This document shows, piece by piece, positions 23,593-33,238 of a stretch of DNA of 64,000 nt. Each line of letters starts with the position of its first letter. Within the stretch, counting starts at the first letter, position 1. The notes under the pieces were generated by a model. It made no database searches, was not told the origin of the DNA, and saw only the letters and a program-made list of their open reading frames with translations. This DNA comes from Obelidium mucronatum (Eukaryota; Chytridiomycota; Chytridiomycetes; Chytridiales; Chytriomycetaceae). The stretch covers positions 372,001 through 436,000 of the forward strand of contig JAIVFH010000014.1 of the NCBI GenBank assembly GCA_025765595.1. Reading direction: 5' to 3'. The translations under genes were made by a program, and so were the position numbers.

Positions 23593-24260
23593 ACCTTTTT
23601 TTATGCCAGTTTGAACTTTTCTTGAGCTATGTTGTTATTTTTTAGGCACCGTTTGGCAGGAATTTCCTTGGGGAAAGATGAAAAAAAGTAATAAATATTT
23701 AAAAATCAATTGCAGCAACACGATCCAACCGCATTGCCATGGCTTGAAAATGAGTAAACCAACGTGTTATAACAGGAAAAGTAAGACCCTGCTTAATTCC
23801 ATCATTCTGTCGTAGACGGTTAAGTTGTAACAGTTACAACCATTTGTGTAACCCTTGCATCTCCATTTGGGGAGTCACGCTACTCCCTGAAGAAGGGGAG
23901 TCCCCGGGGAGTCCCCGGGGACCCCACATCCGATGGGAGGGGAGTATCGAGCTCTATTGACAAGTGAAGAGCTGGGAGGCGTTGCTGCTCTGCTTGTTGT
24001 TGCGCGAGCTTTGAATGTACGCGTTTAGAATAAACAGAGCAAGCGAGTTGTTAAACCATGCATTAAGCGCCGCGAACCCTACGCCCTGCAGTATCGGAAA
24101 GAAGAGTCTACAGTTTTCACCAGGTTTAAGTCGAAACCCATGTTCGTTGGTTACCTGAAACCTGATTTTTTATCAGAGAGATGAAAGTATTTGTTTTATA
24201 ACCTCATGATTATTTTAAATTGAGCGACCGTTTTAAAACATCGAATCCAGTTTTAACTTC
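23593..24260. other. Intergenic, no gene; GGGGAGTCCCC-rich patch
   Basis: No supported coding sequence. Around 23890-23925 a short GC-rich patch repeats GGGGAGTCCCCGG, partly self-complementary, in otherwise AT-rich DNA. The right part is presumably the promoter of the AAA/PD-(D/E)XK gene. Confidence 0.5.
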
Positions 24261-26255
24261 ATGGCAGAGAAATTCTGTAAAAACATGGAAATCGATCTCT
24301 TGAACGCACCAGCAAATGTGCACTTCGGAACGTGCCTCCCTGGCGGAGACTCTTCATTTCGTGTGATATTTAAAGAGCGCAAGACCTTTGTGGACAAGTC
24401 TCTGTTTATCGCAGAAGTCATTGATACTTCTTATCGAGTAAACCTCATCCTTCGTCCTCGCCGATTTGGAAAATCCCTCAACCTATCGATGCTCAAGACC
24501 TTCTTCGATCTGGGGAATCATGAGTCAAATCGAATCCTCTTCCAAGACCTCCTGATCGCAAAACATCGACCGGAACTGTTTGGGCCAAATGGGCGCTTTG
24601 GGCGACATCCCGTTGTTTTCTTGGATCTAAAGGTGGGATGTGCGGTTTATTCTTGGTTGCGGATGCCTTTTAACCTTAATTTGATTGTTTCAGGGGCTCA
24701 AAGCAGGAACATGGAACGATATGATTGACAATATCCGCATTCTCCTCGCTGATGTATATACTCAATTCGAATACCTAATGCATAGCCCGAAACTTAATCA
24801 GCCTCAGAAGGAGATCTTTCGTCGAATTTGGATGTTGGATGAAACAGTCAAGACCACCCAACTGCAAAACTCACTGAAGAAGTTGACTGAATACCTCACT
24901 CGGCACCATGGTGAGCCATGTGTCGTTTTGGTGGACGAATACGACACGCCTTTGGAGTCTGCCCACCAGAAAAAGTATTTTGAAGATGCTCGAGATTTCT
25001 TTGGAGCCATGTTTTCCGCGCTTTTGAAGGTATTCCAGTTTGAACATTTTTGATGATGTTAACTGTTCCTTTTTTTTGTTTTTTTTTTTTTTTTTTTTTT
25101 TAAATCATGCCAGGGGAATGACGAGAACATATACAAGGCGGTTTTGGTTGGCGTGCTTCGTGTAGCCAAATCCGACTTTCTTTCTGGCCTGAACAATCTT
25201 ATGGTTTATACCTTCAAGAACCGTAGATTTTCTGACAAATTTGGTTTCTCGAGTCAAGAAGTGGGTTTGCTGCTGGAAAAACACCAACCTGGTTTGGATG
25301 TGATGACTGTGAAGGCATGGTACAATGGATATCAATCAGCGGAGGGGTTGGAAGTGTTCAATCCGTGTTCTGTGATTGGCTTGTGTTCAGAAGGGGATAT
25401 TCAAAACTTTTGGGTGGATACAGGTCATGATTTGTTCCATAAGTTTTTTCATTAGTGCTGACTAAACACTCAGGAAGCACAACGACTATTACCCCTCTTC
25501 TCAAATCCAGAGGCTCGAGTTTCAGAGAACTTGTATCTGGACTTCTTGGTGATAAAATTGGTCAAGTCCCAACTGGAATCACCCTCAAAATCAATGACTC
25601 TTTGCGATACGACTCATTGCAATCCAACATCGAAGATGAAGATGTCTGGACGTTGTTGTATTTTGCAGGTTATTTGGCCGTTCGGAATGACGGGAAATAC
25701 TACATCCCGAACATGGAAGTGTCATTTGAATGGTTGAGTTGGGTCTTACCGAATGTCCATGTGCCCAAATCCTTCCAGTCCATCATCAAAATTCTTCTTT
25801 GTGGAGACATTCCAGAGTTTGCCAGACTTTTGCCGGAAATTATTATCAGTAGTTTTTCGTACTATGATGTTGGTGGACCCATACCTGGAAGTATCTCAGA
25901 AGCATTTTATCATGCGTTTGTTCTTGGTTTACTGTTTTCGGGGCGTGATTCTGGGTACGACATTGAGTCAAACAGAGAAGCTGGAACTGGTCGATTCGAT
26001 CTTGTGCTTCGACCACAGCGGCACCTTCCGCCAGATGCGCTTGGAATCATAATCGAATTTAAGGTTGCAAGTGAGAGCGAAGAGGTGGGTGTTGCGGCGA
26101 CACGAGGATTAGGGCAAATTCGTGATAAGAATTATCGAGTGAGATGCTCTGACTTAGAAAATATTTGTGAAATCGGGATTGGATTCAAGGGAAAGTTATG
26201 TTCAGTTGTTGGAGAGCGCTTGAAGAAGATTGCAGGCAGTTGGCATCCAGTTTAA
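24261..26255 (+). CDS. AAA-ATPase-like / PD-(D/E)XK nuclease fusion protein
   Basis: Architecture of the AAA-ATPase-like family with a C-terminal PD-(D/E)XK nuclease domain, widespread in bacteria and expanded in some early-diverging fungi; biological role unknown. Exons: 24261-24632, 24694-25029, 25114-25423, 25474-26255, joined in frame. After FVDKSLFI comes RPRRFGKSLNLSMLKTFF, a variant Walker A (RRFGKS), then the Walker B CVVLVDEYDTPLE and a sensor-like KAVLVGVLRVAKSD. The segment VMTVKAWYNGYQ is typical of the family. The nuclease signature is GTGRFDLVLRP followed by GIIIEFKV, giving the D and E-x-K residues. All key residues look intact, so it may be functional. Intron 2 contains a ~33 nt poly(T). 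TE remains lie on its right side. Confidence 0.88.
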
Positions 26256-26269
26256 GGACATGCTGTCAT

Positions 26270-27150
26270 GAGTCCCAAACGTGGCCTTGATTTCTTCTTC
26301 AAAACTAACCTCTTTGCCAATTTGGAAACCTTTGAATTGACTGCTGAAGTTGGTTTGAAGATGAATAAAAATGAGTTTTTTCAAGCCAAAAAAAGAAGTG
26401 GCGGAAGTGTGATCCTATATGTGATTTTCAATTTATGGCCAAGCGCTGACGTCACCAGTTCTGCAACAACGTTGTCAAACAAGCCAACCTTCATCCATGG
26501 CATCAGCTCCATCATCTTCATCACTATTATGTCATTCACGCTTCAGCTTTTGGTGTTTTTCCAACCGGTTGACAGCAGCCTGGACAGTTTCAGCATTCCA
26601 CAATCCTCGGTTTACTTTCAAGAAAGGCAAATGTCCTAAATTCAATGGATTGGTTCCTTTACAACGACAATCTTAACAACCGCTCTGCCAAGTTTGAAGT
26701 TGGCTCAAGAAATGCTCAAGAAATTTGGTACAAATATATTTGCTACCACTAGCAGAATTCTGGGTGTCTCGGTTTGAGTTATTGCCTCCCACAATGTGAA
26801 GGAATATGGCGACTTGCTCACTGGGTGTCATGGAACTTCAAGGTGGCAAACAGCCTGTTTGTGCTGTCAAGAAAGTAAGACCACTACAACTCTGAGTTGC
26901 ATCAAGGAGGGTCATTGCAACAACCAAAAGGAACTTACTTAAAAGTTTCAATGTCCATTCTCAAGTTCTCATGGATCCATACTTTGCTGCCATTTCGCAA
27001 CTCTTGAACAAAGTATGGCAAGGGGTCTGATGCAGACGCTTCTGCACCAGCTGTATGGCTTTGGTTGCTGCTAACGCAAAGACCAGGATAGCAAGACAAT
27101 GGCGTCTTTCTTGTTCAGTGAAAGTGAGTCGATTCATTGGAGTCAAAAAT
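26270..27150 (-). pseudogene. PIF/Harbinger-type transposase fossil
   Basis: Reading the minus strand, the frame MTPSEQVAIFLHIVGGNNSN (near 26841-26780) continues KYICTKFLEHFLSQL, matching the N-terminal helical region of HARBI1/Harbinger transposases (pattern S-x-E-Q-x-A-x-F-L-x-I-x-G...N-R, then FxxVL). Upstream the frame continues with stops, including one just before MTPSEQ, and downstream runs PLNLGHLPFLKVNRGLWN then stops. No DDE catalytic core is seen, so the copy is truncated and dead. Outer boundaries are approximate; terminal inverted repeats were not found by eye. Confidence 0.55.
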
Positions 27151-27581
27151 CACACAAGCCTTGCATGATGCAATTGGTTCTGAAACACAATTGACCAATC
27201 GGCATCTTCTGATCACAAGACATGTCACGGGCCTTTGCTTGTAACAGTGTCTTTCAGTACCTACAGTCTTTTACACAAAAGAAGAAACAAAAAAAATCGG
27301 AAAGAAACTGACATGAAACACCCCCCTCAATCATCAACTTTGAGGAAGCAATACAGTCTCACTTACAAAGTGAAAGCAGCCAAACAAGTCTTGTGTCTGA
27401 CCAATGTAATCCAAATGGAGAATGTCAAAGATCACAGTGAGTGGTCAGTGTGTTTAGCACACTTGTTTCGTGGAATGTCCTAATTAGAGTACGAGTTGTG
27501 TCATTTTAATAAAGCTATTGTGTTTATTATAGTCCGTATACGATTTAGTTCACTAGATAAAGTTAGGATGTTGTGTGTATT

Positions 27582-27638
27582 GGATTAAGAGTCTTCTCAT
27601 GGATTAAGAGTCTTCTCATGGATTAAGAGTCTTCTCAT
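27582..27638. repeat. Three exact tandem copies of a 19-bp unit
   Basis: GGATTAAGAGTCTTCTCAT occurs three times without spacers at 27582, 27601 and 27620, directly followed by the palindrome CATGTGTAGTACACATG. It sits left of the copia remnant. Confidence 0.97.
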
Positions 27639-27958
27639 GTGTAGTACACATGAGATTTATGACATCATTATAACTGTCACTCCCCTGTGACACTAGCATC
27701 GTATCAGTGGCATATAATAATGTATAAAATTGTGTTTTAAAGAGAGGTATAGCGATCAAATACAAGTAAAACCATTTACAGTGCGCATCAAAGGAATCGA
27801 ACCTCTTTGTATTTGCTAGGAATAAAAATAGTTCATCTTTTCAGATTAAAACCAGAAACTATTCATCGCTTTATTTATTTTAATATTTGTTATTGTCTTT
27901 GAAATAATGCACTGTCAAAAATGATTTATCATTTTGTCGCTTTTTCAAATCTGACAAT

Positions 27959-29536
27959 CTACAGCTCCACCAACTTCCAATGCTGCGGCCCAGGCAACGC
28001 CTTGGTGAGTATATCCGCGATCATTAGTTCAGTCGGACAGAACACTAACTTGATCGTCCCATTGTCTACATTTTCTCTAATGTAGTGGGTTTTCAACTCA
28101 ATGTGTTTGATGCGAGCATAGTGGATTGGGTTCACTGCGATGGCAATAACCGCTTGGTTATCTTGCTGCATTTCATCAAAGAAATCCCGCATCCATGTAC
28201 CTTCTTTGATACCCTCAACTAATGCAACTATTTCTGCTTCACAGGACGACAGGGCTATTGTTGGTTGCTTTTTTGAAAACCATATTACTGGAGCTCCAAA
28301 AACCATGTACACATAGCCTGATCGCGACTTTTTATCATCTTCCATCCCATGACTTGCATCAGTTGCACCTTTAGGTTTATATCCTTCTGGTACTTCAATT
28401 GGTGTCATCGATTCTAATTCAGGAGTATCAGACACGTATACTATTACATCTGATCCCTTGTATTTGTAGAATGCGATCCCCAAATCTACAGTAAACTGTA
28501 AATATTTTAGTATTCGCATTAACGCGTTCCAATCACAATCTCTAGGATCCTTTTGGTATTGCGCTAGCGTATTTGTTGCATATTGGATATCAGGACGGGT
28601 ATGCGTGGAAAGGTAAATCAATTTCGCAACCAAACTTGCATATTGTTTAACTTGTTCTTCCAATAGTGATGGACTCATGAGATCATGTTTCCAGTTTACA
28701 GCCATTGGAGTATCTTTCCATTTGCTTTCATCAATATTCCATTTGTCATATTCCTTAAGAATTGAGGTAATGTAATTGATTTGTCCCTGCCAAATTGCAT
28801 CTTCACAGTTCTCAATTTGGATTTGGATTATCCATTGAGCTTCTCCCATTTCTTTGATCTTGAATCGTAATTTAATCGCTTCTTTGATTGTTTTTATAGC
28901 CTCTTTGTCGATACTTGCAATAAGAATATCATCGACATAAATTATTACAATTATCAATCGTTTCGAAACTGGATCAATCTTCAAGAATGTGCATGAATCC
29001 GACTTCAGTTGAGTGAACCCATCATTCAAAAAATATCCACGTAAGACTTTGTACCATTCGCGTCCTGCTTGATGCAAACCATATAGGCTCTTTACAAGTT
29101 TTGCGACCATAGGTATTCCATCATTGTTGAATTTATTTGCTGTGTGTTTAACCTTTTTCTCAAATTCCTTGTTTTGTTTAGTATCTCGAGCTTCAAGCTT
29201 TCGATTTTGTCTATCTTCGGATTTTAGTATTTGTGCGTCTAGGCTTGGGTGTGGGTCCCTTCCTTCAGCTAACACTTTCTCCTTTTGATCCATCAGGCGA
29301 CAGTACTCTTCTATTTCTTCGTGTACTTCTGCCAAGATGGTGATTGACTTTTTGCCAAACCTTTTATAGAATAAGTCTTCAGCTGACTCTTTTTCTTTAG
29401 GTTGCAATTCACTTTCAGTCGGTTCTGCAAATGGATGTTCTTTGAGTGTGAGTTCGGTTATAAAGTTCGAATTTATACCTTTGTCAATCACAAACAACCA
29501 GAAAAACTGAATTAAAGAAGAAATAACAATAAACAT
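27959..29536 (-). pseudogene. Copia Pol remnant: partial reverse transcriptase and RNase H
   Basis: An open frame of 525 codons begins with unrelated charged sequence and a short hydrophobic stretch, then enters copia RT late in the domain: LVKSLYGLHQAGREWYKVL, the catalytic IIYVDDILIAS, and AKLIYLSTHTRPDIQYATN. RNase H follows: SRSGYVYMVFGAPVIWFSKKQ, then ALSSCEAEIVALVEGIKEG, the usual copia end being KHIELKTHYIRE and DILTKALPGP. The palm motif YVDD is intact, but the N-terminal RT fingers and integrase are absent, so it cannot be autonomous. Confidence 0.85.
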
Positions 29537-31086
29537 TCAAGCGTTTCTGAGAATTCCCAGGCGTCCATCCGACATGTTTAGGTTCATTTCCACCATCATT
29601 TTTTGCCATGTTTGACTGAATTGCGGGAGTTTTTCTCCACCCCCGTTGGTTTTAACACGTTTCTTCTTTTGAGGACACGAAGAACTGAAGTGATCCGTAT
29701 CACCGCATTCCCACTCCGGGTTATGAAATCCAGAACAGTCATCGCACTTCGGAAACTTTCGTTGTTTTGAAGCCACTTTCTGAGGTTTCTTCGCGTTCTT
29801 TTGTTGTCGTGAGCCCATATTCTGCTGCTTTCTATCAGCATGGCCCGTGATTGTAACCTTTGCAACTGGAGCGTTACGTTCATTTGCTTCAACGCTATTG
29901 TATTTTTCCTATCACACTTTACTTTATTTGTTCGATCCCCGCTCTTCCCTTCTTTTCTTCCTTTCGGCACAAGCCGATAAAATTTCCTTTCTTTCTTTGT
30001 ACCTTTTCCGGCGCATGCCTTTAGACGCGTCTCCGTGCCACCCACTCAACACTCAATTCTTCAGTTCTTACAACTGATTTTCAGTTCTTCCACATTCAAA
30101 ACTACGCTCCATCTCTCTTTTCTCATTTAGTTTAATCTTACTACAAATTCTATCAATTTACTCTTTCTGAAATAACTATAAATAAAGCAATTGATTCCCT
30201 GCTTTGGGATATCAAAGTTGATACTATTAAATTGAAGTTTTAGTTTCTCGATAAACGCAACTGTCCCACAAATCCACCATTTATTGCTCCAATTCTTCGA
30301 TGGACAGATATTCTTGGACTTTGAGGGCCATCACCGCCTGAGCGAATCGATGATCCAACCGCAAGCGCACCTTCTTTTGTGAGTCAAATCCCAAATGAAG
30401 AGTTTCACCCAAAGAAGTGCACTTATCTTCAACATCGCGAATCTCCTTGATGTAATCAGGAATTGACTGATTCCCTCGTATCGCTAATGCTTTATACGCG
30501 TCCACGACCAAACTATCCATCTTGCAATTAGCAGGATCCTTCGTACGTTGAAGTTCCGCCCATAACTCAGCAGGAGTGGCAAACCCAGAATAGAAAATTT
30601 GCATTGACCATGTCAATCCACTTCTGATGGCTCGCATAGTCGTCTGAACCGCATCAGCATCATCCTTCGCGCGATGATCCAAGGTCTGCCAGATCTTATC
30701 CAACTGTTCAAACTGTTGGTAGACTGCTTTCCACTGTTTAATCGTCTCAGCCGTTGGAGGTTCATCCCTACTTCAGCTTCTGCGTCTTCGTCATTGTCTT
30801 CGCCTTCGTCGTCCGACTCAGGTTTGGCGACTGACACTGCAGTTTTCCCAGCTTCATCTGGTAACACAGCGAGTTGCTTCAACAACACCTCCGGCGGGTT
30901 TGGGCGAACGCGCTTGTTCACGAATGGGACAAACTTTGCGTCCAGAGTTCTTTCGTTTAACTGACCTATCTCTGTCAACGTCAAACAGTTCCAGACTGGA
31001 TAGTTAGTCTCACTCAAGAGGATGCGCTTATTCTCTGGCTTCGCGTCTTGGTCTTTTGACATCCTTTGTTTGATGAACAATAACAC
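29537..31086 (-). pseudogene. Copia Gag remnant with zinc knuckle
   Basis: The N-terminal frame (31086 down) has LLSETNYPVWNCLTL, like the Gag opening of copia elements. Around 30765 the frame shifts and continues in another as QLDKIWQTLDHRAKDD and TPAELWAELQRTKDPAN, a UBN2-type Gag core, to about 30281. After a disrupted stretch, 29818-29537 encodes a knuckle-like CDDCSGFHNPEWECGDTDHF followed by SSSCPQKKKR. At least two frame disruptions are present. Confidence 0.7.
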
Positions 31087-32805
31087 CAGCTGACGGTGCT
31101 AAATTCAAACAATAGACAGAAGCCTCGAAATCATCTCTGCACAAGAAATACTTCTGAACACCTGAAATCCGCTTTCGAAAGCGATTTTGGTGCAGGCCGT
31201 CTCATCTGAGGACGTGATCATTGCGCACAACAATCCAACCATCTTTACTCTTTTCTGAACACTACATAGCTTAGGGATAACTATTTATTGAATAAACAAC
31301 AACTAAAACATAAAGAAGACTTTCTATTATGAGTTCGACGACGTTGGGTCTGCTCTCAAGTGGTCTGAATTTAGCAACCTCACCACCATTGCAACAACAC
31401 ACACAGGTGCAACCTACCAAAATTTTGGCAGTGTTTCGTTACATGATCAGTAGGATCGTAAATCCACAGAGCATTCCGCAACTCAACGCTAGGGAGCGAT
31501 GATCGATGTGCTGTCAAACCACCAACAAGTCAACTGCTTCGGCGCCTGTCCACCAAACTTGGTGACAGCATCGAAGGACTCGTTCTGATCACAGATCAAT
31601 CAAGGCGCCACAAGGCGTCGCCTGTCTCAGTGATAACTACATCTGAAACACCTGAAACTTTGAGGCGTCAAGACCAAACACTCTGGTCGACGCCAACAAA
31701 GAGAGGCCAAACAGCCTGCTCACTCATTCAGCACATCACAACGTAAGCCGAGCTGTTTGGGCTCATAACTTATCATAATCGGTAGGTGATGCAGCACCGG
31801 ACGATCACAGCCGCTAGGCGTTGTATGGCTAAGAGGCAGCTTATGACTCTCAGGGAAAGGGGCGGTGGACCTCCCTCGCGCACGAGCTTACTTCCGCAGA
31901 AGCGACAAGGGTGAAGTATCGTGCTCGCGCACAGTTCTCCGCATGTTCGTCCCCTTTTCCGGTGGAGGTCATTTCCTCCTATTTGTACCTTCAGAACTCT
32001 GAAACAAGGGGTGTTTCCTAAGAACTCTAAGGCCATGAGCTGCCTCTTAGCCATCTGCGGACCTTAATAGAGGTTCGCAGATATTCGGGGTTTTGACAAA
32101 ATCCTTCAAAACCCTTGGATATTGCAAAATCCTGGGTTTTGGTGGTTTCGTCACAGATATTCAGCTGGGTTATGGAATATCCTCCAAAACCCGGATAATA
32201 AAAAACTATACCAGATATTGATCGAATTTTGCAATACCCACACGTAAAAGCAATCTCCTGGGTCAGCGCAGGAGATTTGATAGATTTTGTGTTTTTTTGA
32301 CTTGAAAACACCTGTCCAAAAGACAACTGATGTCAGCAATACATTCCTCTTGATGGAGGATCTTCTGGCGCTTCCTCCAGTGAGTGTTTTTTTCAGCAAA
32401 CCCTTTACGAACCTGGTTCAAAATCAGTGTATGGCAGGCGGGATGATTCAGGAACAAGCTATTACTAATTAAAACTCCGAAAAGTGTGAAACAACAGACA
32501 ATAACTTTATTATCCAGAATTCCCATTTGACATCTCATCTTACATTCTTGGAAAAGACGTTTTTCAACAGATTGTCAACAATTGCAAGTCCACCGAAACA
32601 AAAACCTTCTGGAGACTATGTTTAATTTAGAGTCTTCAGATAAATTTATAATTGAACAAAATAAACTTACTTCTTAAAAGGCATTATCCAGCTCAAAATC
32701 CCATGACTTATCCCACCAACACAAAACCCCCTTAGACAAATAAAACCCATGCTGGGTAAAATATATATATATAAAAAACTTTGGATCCCACAGTTTTGCC
32801 TTCCA
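31087..32805. other. TE-rich intergenic DNA, no supported gene
   Basis: No convincing coding sequence on either strand. Short frames at 31773-32054 and 32263-32538 (minus) have no recognisable motif. The segment includes a 17-bp perfect inverted repeat and a patch around 32083-32230 where AAAACCC/GGGTTTT words recur. Interpreted as decayed mobile-element sequence. Confidence 0.5.
31825..32054. repeat. ~230-bp foldback segment with 17-bp perfect inverted ends
   Basis: ATGGCTAAGAGGCAGCT at 31825-31841 is the exact reverse complement of 32038-32054. The enclosed ~196 bp contain two CTCGCGCAC words. It could be a MITE-like foldback element or a transcribed hairpin. Confidence 0.7.
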
Positions 32806-33027
32806 TCAATAGTACTTCGTTTCTTTTCTTGGAATCTCGGCGGAGTAATGGAACTTGTGGGCAAGAATGGCTTTCAGGAAGTCTGTACTTGAATTGTCAC
32901 ATAATTTACACAGCCCCACACTGTTTTTAACCGCAGGTAACGAGCAAATATGGCAACGTAGCTTTCTTTGCCCACTTCCCAACCGTGGTGATTGTGTGGG
33001 TGAAGGTGGTGGTGTTTGAGAGTCCAT
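32806..33027 (-). CDS. Small protein with paired CxxC motifs (hypothetical)
   Basis: A 73-codon frame starting MDSQTPPPSPTQSPRLG, a Pro/Ser-rich opening, followed by RCHICSLPAVKNSVGLCKLC. The four cysteines (C-x2-C-x11-C-x2-C) fit a small zinc ribbon. No family recognised. No introns are needed. It sits at the edge of the TE-rich block, just downstream of the DOMON/b561 gene on the same strand. The coding call rests only on the cysteine spacing and an intact frame. Confidence 0.4.
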   Translation of the reverse strand: MDSQTPPPSPTQSPRLGSGQRKLRCHICSLPAVKNSVGLCKLCDNSSTDFLKAILAHKFHYSAEIPRKETKYY

Positions 33028-33238
33028 GTCCCAGCCAGACTTTCACGTCTTTTTTTTAATTTTCGATTCGCAATTACCTTTGATTCTCTAATTTGATTCT
33101 TCCTTTATCAAATCTATACTGGTCCAAGATACAAAACAAAACAAAACAAACAAAACAAAGTAACACACTACACTCACACCAACACACACGCAACTTCTTC
33201 CTTTTTCTCTCAAGACACAAAAAAGAAAACAGCCTTCT

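Larger units (their letters stand above)
27957..31086 (-). mobile_element. Ty1/copia-type LTR retrotransposon, internally deleted and frameshifted
   Basis: Minus-strand order is Gag, zinc knuckle, then the end of the reverse transcriptase and RNase H. Protease, integrase and the front of the RT are missing. Gag and Pol parts are given separately. Long terminal repeats were not identified: the ~450 bp left of 27957 and ~300 bp right of 31086 share no obvious direct repeat, so LTRs are lost, decayed or outside my boundaries. Confidence 0.8.

Noticed and set aside
27582..27638. CRISPR-like repeat array
   Set aside because: Units are directly adjacent without spacers and the genome is eukaryotic; a plain tandem repeat.
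27781..27820. tRNA-like T-arm on the minus strand (GGTTCGATTCC)
   Set aside because: The flanking acceptor, D and anticodon arms cannot be paired into a cloverleaf, so at most a fragment or chance match.
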